Source of the DNA: JBLHHI01 sp047614125
GTDB taxonomy: Bacteria; Bacteroidota; Bacteroidia; NS11-12g; UBA9320
NCBI GenBank assembly: GCA_047614125.1
Contig: JBLHHI010000004.1
Location: 1-55,173, forward strand
DNA length: 55,173 nucleotides
Direction of reading: 5' to 3'
Within the stretch, counting starts at the first letter, position 1. Each line of letters starts with the position of its first letter. The notes beneath the pieces were generated by a model that had not been told where the DNA came from, did no database searches, and worked only from the letters and a program-made list of their open reading frames with translations. Position numbers and translations under genes: made by a program. Shown here piece after piece: positions 42,898 to 51,541 of this stretch.

Positions 42898-43290
42898 TTA
42901 ATTATTGGGTGAACCTGCACTAATCCAAGCTTGCATTTGAACAATAAGGCAAGCATTGAGCTTTGCGCTTCCTTTGGGCATGGGTGAAGCACCCGGCCCG
43001 TGTTGAATGGCTTTGAGCAACTTGCCATTATCTGCGTATATTTTCACTTGCGCATGCCCATCTAAATTCACATTTCCACCCAAGGCGGCAAAGTCATTTT
43101 TGCTATGGCACTGAAGGCAATTGCCTGTTAATAAGCCTGATATGTGATTGCCATACGTTATGTTGAAAGTATCGCAAGGCGTGCTGGATGGATAGAGTTC
43201 TTGTTCAACATCGTAGTAACATCCAGTGCTCGAAACAAGCCACAGTGTAAGAGTTATTAAGATTACCAGAATCTTATTCAATTTGATCAT
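42898..43290 (-). CDS. Mono-heme c-type cytochrome lipoprotein
   Basis: 130 residues from ATG 43290. The signal ends VSSTGC, a lipobox. One heme motif is visible: CLQCH, with a possible Met ligand in SPMPKGS. The C-terminal WISAGSPNN matches WIKAGAPNN of the upstream di-heme protein, so the two arose by duplication. It lies four bases after the stop of that gene. Probable periplasmic electron carrier. Confidence 0.85.
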   Translation of the reverse strand: MIKLNKILVILITLTLWLVSSTGCYYDVEQELYPSSTPCDTFNITYGNHISGLLTGNCLQCHSKNDFAALGGNVNLDGHAQVKIYADNGKLLKAIQHGPGASPMPKGSAKLNACLIVQMQAWISAGSPNN

Positions 43291-43294
43291 ATTT

Positions 43295-43999
43295 TTAATT
43301 ATTAGGTGCTCCTGCTTTAATCCAAATTTCAATTTTTGCTTGAGCACATGCCTCCAATGGCCCAGCAGGGGGCATAGAAGGGAAAGGCGGTTTTCTTCCC
43401 AGCACGCCTACTAACTTCCCATTATCCACCAAGGTTTTTAAGCTGGTATAATCGGTAATTCGGATGCCGCCACTGGCTCCAGAACCACTGTGGCAACCGC
43501 GACAAGTGGATTCAAAAATGGGCCAAATGCTCTTAGAATACGAAACATTAGTTGTATCGCACCCGTTTTGGCACCCATTGTTTTTAGCCCCTTGCAATAT
43601 CCATAATCGAATGGCATTTTTCTGTTCAGCGGTAAGTGATGCAGGCGGAGGAGGCATAAGTTTTTTGGGATCGGTTTCAACCAATACTTCATAAAAGTCG
43701 CTCCCACCTGGATTTCCAGGTTTAATTTTTCCGCCATTCATAATGTTGGCATAATCCGTAAATTGAAGACCTTCCGTCCGTGTAATCGCATCATGGCAAC
43801 CGGCTTTAGCACAGCTCGATTGGATCAGAGGCAGGATTTCATTAACGAAGTAAACCGTGTCTCCGCTGCAGGTATCGGAAGTAGTAGGGTTTCCGGTGGT
43901 GTCGATTGGTTTAATATCAGCCGGCAATTCATGTTTGCAGTTTTGCAAAAACAAGGAGACTAAGAGGCTTACTGATAAGAGTAAAAAAAGTATTTTCAT
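43295..43999 (-). CDS. Di-heme c-type cytochrome
   Basis: 234 residues. An N-terminal signal (FLLLSVSLLVSLFLQNC, possibly lipidated at Cys21) is followed by two homologous halves. The first heme motif is CAKAGCH (63-69), a CX4CH variant also seen in other Bacteroidota proteins of this kind; the second is CRGCH (166-170), standard CXXCH. The Met in KLMPPPP is a likely axial ligand. Each half ends with an RLWILQGA / EIWIKAGA block. It is first of a three-gene unit with the mono-heme cytochrome and the DUF5777 barrel. Confidence 0.87.
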   Translation of the reverse strand: MKILFLLLSVSLLVSLFLQNCKHELPADIKPIDTTGNPTTSDTCSGDTVYFVNEILPLIQSSCAKAGCHDAITRTEGLQFTDYANIMNGGKIKPGNPGGSDFYEVLVETDPKKLMPPPPASLTAEQKNAIRLWILQGAKNNGCQNGCDTTNVSYSKSIWPIFESTCRGCHSGSGASGGIRITDYTSLKTLVDNGKLVGVLGRKPPFPSMPPAGPLEACAQAKIEIWIKAGAPNN

Positions 44000-44079
44000 A
44001 TAACTTTGGATAATATAGTACGAAATAAATCTAAAAAATTTAAAGTGAGTTGTTTGGATTACTTAACAATAAACTTCTT

Positions 44080-44244
44080 AACCTGAGTTCGATTCATATT
44101 TTGAATTCAGAATGCTTGTGGACCGTGAGTTTCGAGTAAAAATATCGAAGACAGGGCGGGCCCTTTCGAGTAATTTTTACGAAGAAAATCGCAGCTCACT
44201 ATTGACAAGCGTTCTGAACCGCAAGGATTAATCGAACTCAGGTT
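44080..44244. repeat. MITE-like foldback element, complete short form
   Basis: 165 bases with termini AACCTGAGTTCGATTCAT and ATTAATCGAACTCAGGTT. The arms continue to pair inward (TTCAG, GCTTGT..., GTGAG, GTAAAAAT/ATTTTTAC) to the centre GGGCGGGCCC, so the whole element is one long imperfect hairpin. It is flanked by CTT on both sides, a 3-base target duplication. Confidence 0.9.
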
Positions 44245-44270
44245 CTTACGAAAATAGTAAAGAGCCGGAG

Positions 44271-45155
44271 CTACCAACCGCTTATAAAGAGTCGATCTGC
44301 TGCGCGAGCACCACACTTTTGAATTTTATGATAGGCTTCGCCAGCAACATAGCGAACATCTTCTGTACTTTTTTTAGCAACCCAAGCCGAACAAATTGCA
44401 TGAGCCACATAAGCTTCTGGCGCCAGAAGGTGGGTGGTGCAAACCACTGGGAATGCGCCTGCTTCTTGAAGATGAGAACTAAAGTACGAATGAGAATAGC
44501 AAGCTATTACCACGGCATCTCGATGAATTGAATCGGAAGCATAAATGGCTTCTATGTCCACATCCATCAAGCCATTGTGCCCATTAAATATGAGCAAATC
44601 CGAAGATGAGCCAAATAATATCGTATCCTTTTTCACGATTAGGTTTTGATAATTTTGACCAGCACAAGATCTAAAATAGGATCGAAGGCAATGTTCCATT
44701 TCGCCGCCGTCAAAGGCATCCGCAATCAGGAAGACGTTTTCACGAAAATGCTTAAAAACCAATCGCTCTAGAACAGCGCTATCTGGAGAAATCGTGTCAT
44801 AAATTAACAACCATTCTGTGCTTTTATTAAAGTGGGTTTTAATGCCATAGCCCGCTCCCCAATACAAATTTGTTCTTAGATTTTGACCATTGCCCAGCGA
44901 AGCATTTACGGGTACAATACCTTGATTTTTGTTATCGCAAAGCGGAACAAAAATATGGATGATTCGAATCGTTCGATCTTTAACTACGGGTGACATCGAA
45001 TTTGAGTGGCTTGTTAGTTTGGGTTGGTTGGCAACGATTATATTCTCAACAGGTAGCAACACGTCGTCTTCAAAGCTGGTAGAATGGTCATCAATCGACC
45101 TTATGCATGAAATTAGCAAGAAGACTATTAAAAGGAGGTGGGATACTGATTTCAC
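44271..45155 (-). CDS. Lipoprotein with a possible clan-CD His/Cys pair
   Basis: 294 residues. Lipoprotein signal LLLIVFLLISC (lipobox LISC, Cys17). The conserved block HIFVPLCDNKNQGIVPV ... LYWGAGYGIKTHF suggests a known conserved hypothetical family. Near the end LIFNGHNG (His193) and DAVVIACYS (Cys219), separated by 26 residues, sit at the ends of hydrophobic strands, as in caspase/gingipain-type (clan CD) peptidases. This resemblance is my reading and not a confirmed domain. It is monocistronic, with a MITE-like element just downstream. Confidence 0.7.
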   Translation of the reverse strand: MKSVSHLLLIVFLLISCIRSIDDHSTSFEDDVLLPVENIIVANQPKLTSHSNSMSPVVKDRTIRIIHIFVPLCDNKNQGIVPVNASLGNGQNLRTNLYWGAGYGIKTHFNKSTEWLLIYDTISPDSAVLERLVFKHFRENVFLIADAFDGGEMEHCLRSYFRSCAGQNYQNLIVKKDTILFGSSSDLLIFNGHNGLMDVDIEAIYASDSIHRDAVVIACYSHSYFSSHLQEAGAFPVVCTTHLLAPEAYVAHAICSAWVAKKSTEDVRYVAGEAYHKIQKCGARAADRLFISGW

Positions 45156-45253
45156 CTAAGTAGTACGCTGCCATAATTATTTTAGTACTTCCAATGCGCG
45201 GTTATTACCATCGAAAAAGATAAAGTCTTTACTTTGCAGCAAAGGGTAACCCA

Positions 45254-46894
45254 ATGAAGTATATTTTTACCATGATCGTCACTATGTCATTGTTCATCAA
45301 TGCAATGGGGCAAGACAAAGGCGTTTGGTCTGGAAATTTCCAAAGCAACTTTTCCGTGTTTATGTTAGACAGCGCCATTGGAGCGTTCGAATCACCTCAA
45401 TACTTTACGCAAATAAGTTCTTCAGAAGCATGGCTATTTTTAAACTATAAAATCAAAGGTTTTGACTTTGCTGCTCGGTACGACCTGTTCAACAACAGCA
45501 ACTTGCTTAATCCAACAGGCTCTTTTTCGGGACATGGAATTGGTTTTTGGCAGATAAAAAAATCGATTGATAACTTAACGCTCACAGTGGGTTCTTTTTA
45601 TGATCAATTTGGATCAGGACTGATTTTTAGAGCTTTTGAAAATCGATTAATTGGAATTGATTATGCCGTTGAAGGGGTGCATGCTAAATATCAAATCAAC
45701 GATCACTTTTTTGTAAAGGCATTTACGGGTAACCAAAAAGGGTCTCAAGAAAACCGCTTTGGAAGCAGTTCGCAGATTGTAAAAGGTATAAACTCGGAGC
45801 ATTCGTTCGAAGTTAACGAGGGCAGGGGCACGGTAACCTTTGGCGCCAGCGGAGTTAATAGAACCTTAAGCGGATCTGTAATGAGCGAAGTTGTGGCTGA
45901 GATTGAGTCGTATAATTATTTGGATCGTTTTGATCCAAAATATAACGTGTATGCTTATAATTTGTACATGAACGGGTACGTCGGAAACTTTAACTTTGGA
46001 GCTGAGTACAACCAAAAATCTCCTGAAGCCATTCGGGACCAATTGGGCTTGTTGGTACTTAAACCGGGATCCATCTTTTACGCCAACGTTGGATATTCTA
46101 AAAACAAATTAGGGAAAAGCAAAAAAGGAGGAATAGGGGTGAACGTTCAGTATCGACACATCGATCACTTCCAACTAAAAACCTCTCCGAACGATCAACT
46201 CCTGAACGGTATTTTATCGTATCAACCTTCATTAACTCGACAAGCATCGTATCGGATGTTAGCCCGTTATCAGGCTCCTGCCCAGGATTATGGCGAAAAA
46301 GGCTTACAAGCTGAAGTGATTTGGACGATTAATAAAGGAAAAACGTTGACGCTTAATTATTCAAACATTCAACGATTGGATGGAGAACAGCTCTACTATG
46401 AATACTATGGAGATTACCAACAAAAGTTTAGCTCTAAACTGAAGGCAACGGTGGGGTTACAGTCCATTTTTTACAATCAGGAAATTTACGAAGGGAAAGA
46501 TCCAAGTTACCACGACGTTCATACGATAACACCGTTTGTTGAGGCAACTTATAAAATAACTCGTAGAAATTCAATCCGTTGCGAAGCACAATACTTAATG
46601 ACAGGCGAAGATTTAGGGAGCTTTGTAAATGCGATCATAGAATTAAACTTATCGCCGCATTATTCATTTTCATTTAGCGATATGGTTAATGTAGATCCCG
46701 TTCGTCACGCCGGTTCCGCCATCAGTGATGACATAGTTCACTATTGGACGATTTTTGGCAAATACAACATCAATACCACTTCGTTTACCTTGGCATATAT
46801 AAAACAAGTTCAAGGCATTAATTGCACCGGCGGTATTTGCAGAATAGAGCCGGCATTTAGCGGAGTCCGTTTTACGCTCACCACCAACTTTTAA
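45254..46894 (+). CDS. DUF6029-type outer-membrane beta-barrel protein
   Basis: 546 residues. Signal peptide FTMIVTMSLFINAMGQ. The early block GVWSGNFQSNFSVFMLD ... FAARYDLFNNSNLLNP and GHGIGFWQIKKSIDNLTLTVG, then some 20 amphipathic strands ending in GVRFTLTTNF, with a terminal Phe typical of barrels. In Bacteroidota this family often accompanies TlpA-like thioredoxins. Here a thioredoxin gene is directly convergent, with stops four bases apart. Function unknown. Confidence 0.82.
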   Translation: MKYIFTMIVTMSLFINAMGQDKGVWSGNFQSNFSVFMLDSAIGAFESPQYFTQISSSEAWLFLNYKIKGFDFAARYDLFNNSNLLNPTGSFSGHGIGFWQIKKSIDNLTLTVGSFYDQFGSGLIFRAFENRLIGIDYAVEGVHAKYQINDHFFVKAFTGNQKGSQENRFGSSSQIVKGINSEHSFEVNEGRGTVTFGASGVNRTLSGSVMSEVVAEIESYNYLDRFDPKYNVYAYNLYMNGYVGNFNFGAEYNQKSPEAIRDQLGLLVLKPGSIFYANVGYSKNKLGKSKKGGIGVNVQYRHIDHFQLKTSPNDQLLNGILSYQPSLTRQASYRMLARYQAPAQDYGEKGLQAEVIWTINKGKTLTLNYSNIQRLDGEQLYYEYYGDYQQKFSSKLKATVGLQSIFYNQEIYEGKDPSYHDVHTITPFVEATYKITRRNSIRCEAQYLMTGEDLGSFVNAIIELNLSPHYSFSFSDMVNVDPVRHAGSAISDDIVHYWTIFGKYNINTTSFTLAYIKQVQGINCTGGICRIEPAFSGVRFTLTTNF

Positions 46895-46897
46895 AAG

Positions 46898-47446
46898 TTA
46901 GTTAATTTGTAGGATGATGGTTTTGATTTGATCAAAATTCAGTTTCCCTTCTTTAAACAACGTAGTATCCCCTTTTTTGAAGAGCGTTATTGGAATAGCG
47001 CCATCCCATGTTGGGTTGATTTGATTAATCCACAAGTCGGCATTTGGCTCGTGTAAAATGATAACTTCTGATTGGATGTGACTTCGTTTAATAAATTTCG
47101 TTAACGTTGAGTCCCAACTCGATTTCATATCCAAACTTACCAGAAGCACTTTTAGTTTTATTTGTTGAAAAGAATCGGTAAGTACTTCAAATACTGGTAA
47201 TTCTTCTACACAAGGTTTGCACCAAGTAGCCCAAAAATTAATTACGTACAAGGTATCGGATGGTAGGTTGTTAAGGAGTTTAAGAAAAGGTTCGCTTTGG
47301 TAAACGGGTATGTTTAAGCCCGATGAATCGATGCGCAATTCGGTTGGGTATGTGGGTTGGGTTTTATTTTGCGCAAACGATGAAAGAGCACCAAAGATGC
47401 AAATGGCAGGAACAGCTAAATATTTGGGCAACTTTGAAAGGATCAT
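46898..47446 (-). CDS. TlpA-like periplasmic thioredoxin
   Basis: 182 residues from ATG 47446 (a TTG three codons earlier is possible). Signal peptide LAVPAICIFGALSSFAQ. The thioredoxin core YVINFWATWCKPCVEELPVF has the redox pair WCKPC, and the cis-Pro loop is GAIPITLF. It exchanges disulfides in the periplasm, probably for outer-membrane or cytochrome partners. It is convergent with the DUF6029 gene and divergent from lhgO. Confidence 0.9.
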   Translation of the reverse strand: MILSKLPKYLAVPAICIFGALSSFAQNKTQPTYPTELRIDSSGLNIPVYQSEPFLKLLNNLPSDTLYVINFWATWCKPCVEELPVFEVLTDSFQQIKLKVLLVSLDMKSSWDSTLTKFIKRSHIQSEVIILHEPNADLWINQINPTWDGAIPITLFKKGDTTLFKEGKLNFDQIKTIILQIN

Positions 47447-47525
47447 TTGTAACAAACTTAAGGCTAAATTATTTATGGCTATATCGGATTGAAATCCGTA
47501 TTTCGCGGAACGTAATAAGCAGTAT

Positions 47526-48728
47526 ATGAAATATCAAGTAGCTATTGTGGGAGGAGGAATTGTTGGATTAGCGTCGGCGTATCAAATATTAAAGACGAAA
47601 CCCAATACTCGATTAATCATACTTGAAAAGGAGTCGAAAGAGGCGCAACATCAAACAGGGCATAACAGTGGAGTAATTCACTCCGGATTGTATTATAAGC
47701 CTGGATCGTTAAAGGCAACAAATTGCATAAATGGATATAATATGTTGCTCGACTTTGCCAAAGAGCAAAACATACCGTACGACTTATGTGGTAAGGTTGT
47801 AGTTGCAACGAACAAATCAGAACTTGCTGAATTAGAAAAACTGTATCAAAGAGGAATAGAAAATGGGCTGAAAGGTCTAAAGCGATTGAACCAGGCAGAG
47901 TTAAAAGAGATTGAACCACATGTTGCGGGAATTGAGGCAATATTGGTTCCTCAAACTGGAATTATAGATTACAGTTTGGTTTCAAAAAAGTATCGAGAAC
48001 AAATTGAAGCAATGGGCGGATCGTTTAAATCGAACTTTCGAGTTGAAGGGGTTGCAAAAGGTAGAAATATATGGTTGCTGCGATCTAATAATGAGGTAGT
48101 TGAATCAGAAACGTTCATTAATTGTGCGGGACTTTACTCCGACAAAGTTGCAGGACTTTCCATAGCTAAACTCGATACAAAAATTATACCTTTTAGAGGA
48201 GAGTATTACATGTTAAAGCCCGAGTCGCATCATCTGGTGAAAAATTTAATTTACCCAGTACCAGACCCCAATTTTCCATTTTTGGGCGTTCATTTTACGA
48301 GAATGATGAATGGCCATATAGAGGCCGGACCAAATGCTGTTTTAGCATTTAGACGAGAGGGGTATAAAAAATCACAGATTCATTTAGGTGAATTGTTTGA
48401 ATCGCTGATGTGGCCTGGATTTCAAAAAGTGGCCGCAAAATACTGGAAAACGGGAATGGGAGAGATGTGGCGTTCATTTTCGAAAAGAGCGTTTGTAAAA
48501 GCCCTTAAAAAGTTGATTCCAGAAATTACAGCAAACGATTTGGAGGTGGCTCCAGCGGGAGTTCGAGCACAAGCATGTGATCGAACGGGAGGATTGTTAG
48601 ATGATTTCAAAATAATAGAAAAGCCCGGTGAAATACATGTACTTAATGCCCCGAGCCCAGCAGCAACATCTAGTTTGTCTATTGGTAAATCAATCGCAGA
48701 ACGATGGGTAAGTCAACGAGCAAGTTAA
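47526..48728 (+). CDS. lhgO: L-2-hydroxyglutarate oxidase
   Basis: 400 residues. The FAD-binding start VAIVGGGIVGLASAY and the LhgO-type HQTGHNSGVIHSGLYYKPGS are followed by CGKVVVATN, IIPFRGEYYMLKPE, PNFPFLGVHFTRMM and the C-terminal RAQACDRTGGLLDDF. It oxidises L-2-hydroxyglutarate to 2-oxoglutarate, passing electrons to the membrane quinone pool, and clears a dead-end metabolite. It is a single gene between a divergent thioredoxin and a convergent response regulator (stop six bases away). Confidence 0.93.
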   Translation: MKYQVAIVGGGIVGLASAYQILKTKPNTRLIILEKESKEAQHQTGHNSGVIHSGLYYKPGSLKATNCINGYNMLLDFAKEQNIPYDLCGKVVVATNKSELAELEKLYQRGIENGLKGLKRLNQAELKEIEPHVAGIEAILVPQTGIIDYSLVSKKYREQIEAMGGSFKSNFRVEGVAKGRNIWLLRSNNEVVESETFINCAGLYSDKVAGLSIAKLDTKIIPFRGEYYMLKPESHHLVKNLIYPVPDPNFPFLGVHFTRMMNGHIEAGPNAVLAFRREGYKKSQIHLGELFESLMWPGFQKVAAKYWKTGMGEMWRSFSKRAFVKALKKLIPEITANDLEVAPAGVRAQACDRTGGLLDDFKIIEKPGEIHVLNAPSPAATSSLSIGKSIAERWVSQRAS

Positions 48729-48734
48729 TCTGAG

Positions 48735-49481
48735 CTAAATCTGCTCAAGCGCTTGCATAACGGCTGTTTTTCTGCGAGTTGAAACGGGAATGTATCCGCC
48801 GCTCGTTAAGTTTATGTGGCCTCCATCTGCTTTAACAAATTCTTTGATGAAATCGAGATTAACGAGATGCGATTGGTGAACGCGAATAAAATTGCTGTCA
48901 GCAAGCATGGCGTCGTATTCTTTGAGTGTTTTTGTAACAAGAATGGTCTCGCTGCTTTTTAAAAAGAACTTAGTATAATTAACATCAGATTCGCAACGAA
49001 TGATGTCGCTAATCTTAACCACACACATCTTTTCTTGAGTATTTAATACCAAACGCTCCATTTTGTGAATGGGATTGGCAATGTTTTCACTTAAAGCTTT
49101 GAGGTTGGTTGGGTGATCTACGGTTCCAACGGCCTTCATCACGGCCTCTTTCAAGTCGGATTGATTTATAGGCTTCAACAAATAATCTATTGCGGAAAAC
49201 TTAAAAGCTTTTAATGCATGCGCGTCACTGGCAGTAGTGAAAATGGTTTTAAACTTTTTGTGTTGTACCATTTCAAGTAGGTCAAAACCATCGCCATCAG
49301 GCATCTCTATATCAAGAAATACGAGCTGTGGTTTTAATCTATTCACTAATTTCACACCTTCAACAACACCGGAGGCTTCTCCAATAATATTGATGGCTAG
49401 GCCTAAAGTTTTCAGGTCAGAATCCAGAATTTTACGAGCGTCTTCAATGTCGTCAATAATTACCGCTGTGGTGAGCTTCAT
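48735..49481 (-). CDS. LytTR-type response regulator
   Basis: 248 residues from ATG 49481 (MKLTTAVIIDDIEDARKIL). The frame is open further upstream, but that part contains a -7 box (49524) and is not needed. The receiver domain has IIDD, the phosphoacceptor in VFLDIEMPDGDGF, the Thr in IFTTAS and the Lys in YLLKPI. The C-terminal LytTR DNA-binding domain has VKISDIIRCESDVNYTKFFL, FIRVHQSHLVNLDFI and GYIPVSTRRK. No sensor kinase is adjacent, so the partner is elsewhere. It regulates transcription on phosphorylation. Confidence 0.92.
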   Translation of the reverse strand: MKLTTAVIIDDIEDARKILDSDLKTLGLAINIIGEASGVVEGVKLVNRLKPQLVFLDIEMPDGDGFDLLEMVQHKKFKTIFTTASDAHALKAFKFSAIDYLLKPINQSDLKEAVMKAVGTVDHPTNLKALSENIANPIHKMERLVLNTQEKMCVVKISDIIRCESDVNYTKFFLKSSETILVTKTLKEYDAMLADSNFIRVHQSHLVNLDFIKEFVKADGGHINLTSGGYIPVSTRRKTAVMQALEQI

Positions 49482-49523
49482 TAAAACGAATAACGCATTA
49501 TTTGTGATAGGGAACAACAAATA

Positions 49524-49531
49524 CAAAATTA
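49524..49531 (-). promoter_or_regulatory. -7 box of the LytTR regulator gene
   Basis: TAATTTTG on the minus strand fits TAnnTTTG and lies 43 bases before the ATG. Confidence 0.5.
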
Positions 49532-49719
49532 TGGCAACAAAAAAAGCGGTGCTCAATAGGCGTCGGGTTTTTTTGCGCCACCTTATCCATAACATTCTAA
49601 ATTTAGAAGTAATTGCCAAATCAAGAGTATTGTGGTAAGCTACAGCAGCAAAATGCGGCTGAAGTTTAATACTACGATTACGATTTTCTATTGATGATGA
49701 AAATAAAAGCATTCCTTTT

Positions 49720-49982
49720 AACCTGAGTTCGATTCATATTTTGAATTCAGAACGCTTGTGAACAGTGAGTTTCGAGTAAAAATTGCGAAGACAGGGCGGG
49801 CCCTTTCGAGTAATTTTTACGATGAAAATCGCTTTTCACAAGTGTAAAGCGGACTTTTGTATATAAAACCCTATTAGCTTCGTTGAAATCAGTCGGTTTA
49901 TAAACATAAACCTTCCTGTTTTCGCCTAACTACTTGGGTTCTATACAAATCTGAATTTGAAAAGATTAATCGAACTCAGGTT
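49720..49982. repeat. MITE-like element, long form
   Basis: 263 bases. Termini AACCTGAGTTCGATTCAT and ATTAATCGAACTCAGGTT. The left 130 bases match the 44080 copy, including GACAGGGCGGGCCCTTTCGA; the right 110 bases match the 28429 and 29436-29546 copies. It lies between the LytTR promoter region and the decayed OmpA gene. Confidence 0.88.
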
Positions 49983-50279
49983 ATTATTTATTTTTATACA
50001 AGTTGATTGTACAGCGAGATGGTCTTGAACAGATTTAAGTCGAGCCTCAGACTAGCCTTGATTACAGTTTTTGGTTCCAACATCATCTGTGTTTGCTGAT
50101 GGAGTTAAAGAACACTGCTCACAATCCAAATTGCGCACAAATTCATTCAACTTTATTTCCTCCATTGCATTTAGGCTTGCACAGTTGGTGTTAAAGTAAA
50201 TGACTAGTTTGTTCTGACCGCTTAGATTGAAAGTACTGAGTAAAAAAGCGAAAAGAATTGTGAGCCTTGCGTTCTTCAT
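49983..50279 (-). pseudogene. OmpA-domain gene remnant with an in-frame TAG
   Basis: From ATG 50279 it encodes a signal peptide (LTILFAFLLSTFNLSGQ) and the first OmpA-domain strand and helix (LVIYFNTNCASLNAMEEIKL). Then come the peptidoglycan-binding block ANTDDVGTKNCNQG, a TAG at 50052-50054, and in the same frame SEARLKSVQDHL, the family's next helix. The stop replaces the residue that is usually Leu in NxxLS. The frame then runs into the MITE-like element at 49982, and the rest of the domain is absent. It is therefore a decayed gene, not a short protein. Confidence 0.8.
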
Positions 50280-50344
50280 AGGTTGAAAGTGTATTGATGC
50301 ACCTATGACGAGCGCGCTCATAAAATGGTTGGGTAATGAATAAT

Positions 50345-51541
50345 TTAGGCCAAAATAGCAGCAATTCCGGGTAATTCTTTTCCCTCAAAATACTCAAGAA
50401 GGGCGCCACCTCCGGTCGAAACATAGCTGACTCTATCGGATAGAGCAAAGGCATTGATTGCCGCTGCGCTGTCTCCACCTCCAATTAGCGTAAAGGCGCC
50501 GTTGTCCGTTTGGTTTGCTAAGGCGTGTGCTACTGAGCGTGTGCCATTAGAAAAGTTGTCAAACTCAAAAACGCCCATTGGACCGTTCCACAAAATGGTA
50601 TGTGCCTCTGCTATAACTGCGATATATTTCTTAACTGATTCCGGACCAATATCCAAGCCCATCCATCCATCAGGAATAGCATTGCTTAGATGAATTGCAA
50701 CACCCCCGTCGTTTGTAAACCCATCGGCGCAAACCGAATCTTCCGGCAGCATGAGTCGAACGCCTTTTTCCTGCGCCATTTTCATTAAGCTGAGTGTAAG
50801 ATCCAATCGTTCATCTTCGCATAGGCTGTTGCCTATTTTACCGCCTCGTGCTTTTAGAAAGGTATAAGCCATTCCACCGCCAATTAAAATGGTATCTGCA
50901 AGGTTCATCAGGTTTTCAAGAATGAGCAACTTATCCGAAACCTTAGCACCTCCTACAATGGCTACAAATGGCTTCTGGGGAGACTGCAATACCTTTTCGG
51001 CATTGGATATCTCACTTGACATAATGTCTCCAATGCACTTACTTGAATCAAAAAATTGAGCAATAATGGTGGTGGATGCATGTGCCCGATGAGCTGTTCC
51101 AAAAGCATCGTTCACATAAAAACTTCCGAGCGCAGCCAATTTTTTGGCAAACGTAAAATCACCTTGAGTTTCTTCCGAATAAAATCGAAGGTTCTCTAAT
51201 AGCAGAATTTCTCCCGGTTTTAAATTATTTGCTTTTTCAACGGCTTCGTCACCAATGCAATCGTTCGCAAATAGAACCGGCACACCTGTGAGTTCTTCAA
51301 GGTGTGACACCAGGTGCCGTAGAGAAAATTTGTCTTCAGGTCCGGCTTTTGGTCGACCTAAATGCGACATCAATATTGCCGATCCGCCGTCGATTAAAAC
51401 TTTTTGAATGGTTGGGATGGCCGCCGTCATTCTTGAATCATCCGTAATTTGCAAGGCTTCGTTTAGCGGAACATTGAAATCTACTCGAACCAATACTTTT
51501 TGGCCGGCGAAATTGAAATCAGCAATGGTTGGTATCGACAT
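50345..51541 (-). CDS. pgk: Phosphoglycerate kinase
   Basis: 398 residues, full length. VLVRVDFNVPLNE, MSHLGRPKAGPEDKFSL, LLENLRFYSEE, FVAIVGGAKVSDKL, LWNGPMGVFE and the nucleotide loop GGGDSAAAI are all present. It transfers phosphate from 1,3-bisphosphoglycerate to ADP, the step after GAPDH. Its ATG overlaps the stop of the upstream cyclophilin gene by one base (TAATG), so translation is coupled. gap is far away (8.9 kb), so there is no glycolytic operon. Confidence 0.97.
   Translation of the reverse strand: MSIPTIADFNFAGQKVLVRVDFNVPLNEALQITDDSRMTAAIPTIQKVLIDGGSAILMSHLGRPKAGPEDKFSLRHLVSHLEELTGVPVLFANDCIGDEAVEKANNLKPGEILLLENLRFYSEETQGDFTFAKKLAALGSFYVNDAFGTAHRAHASTTIIAQFFDSSKCIGDIMSSEISNAEKVLQSPQKPFVAIVGGAKVSDKLLILENLMNLADTILIGGGMAYTFLKARGGKIGNSLCEDERLDLTLSLMKMAQEKGVRLMLPEDSVCADGFTNDGGVAIHLSNAIPDGWMGLDIGPESVKKYIAVIAEAHTILWNGPMGVFEFDNFSNGTRSVAHALANQTDNGAFTLIGGGDSAAAINAFALSDRVSYVSTGGGALLEYFEGKELPGIAAILA

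Noticed and set aside
49482..49712. Open frame extending the LytTR regulator upstream with a membrane-like segment
   Set aside because: The receiver domain starts normally at Met 49481, and a -7 box lies inside the extension, so it is most likely untranslated sequence.
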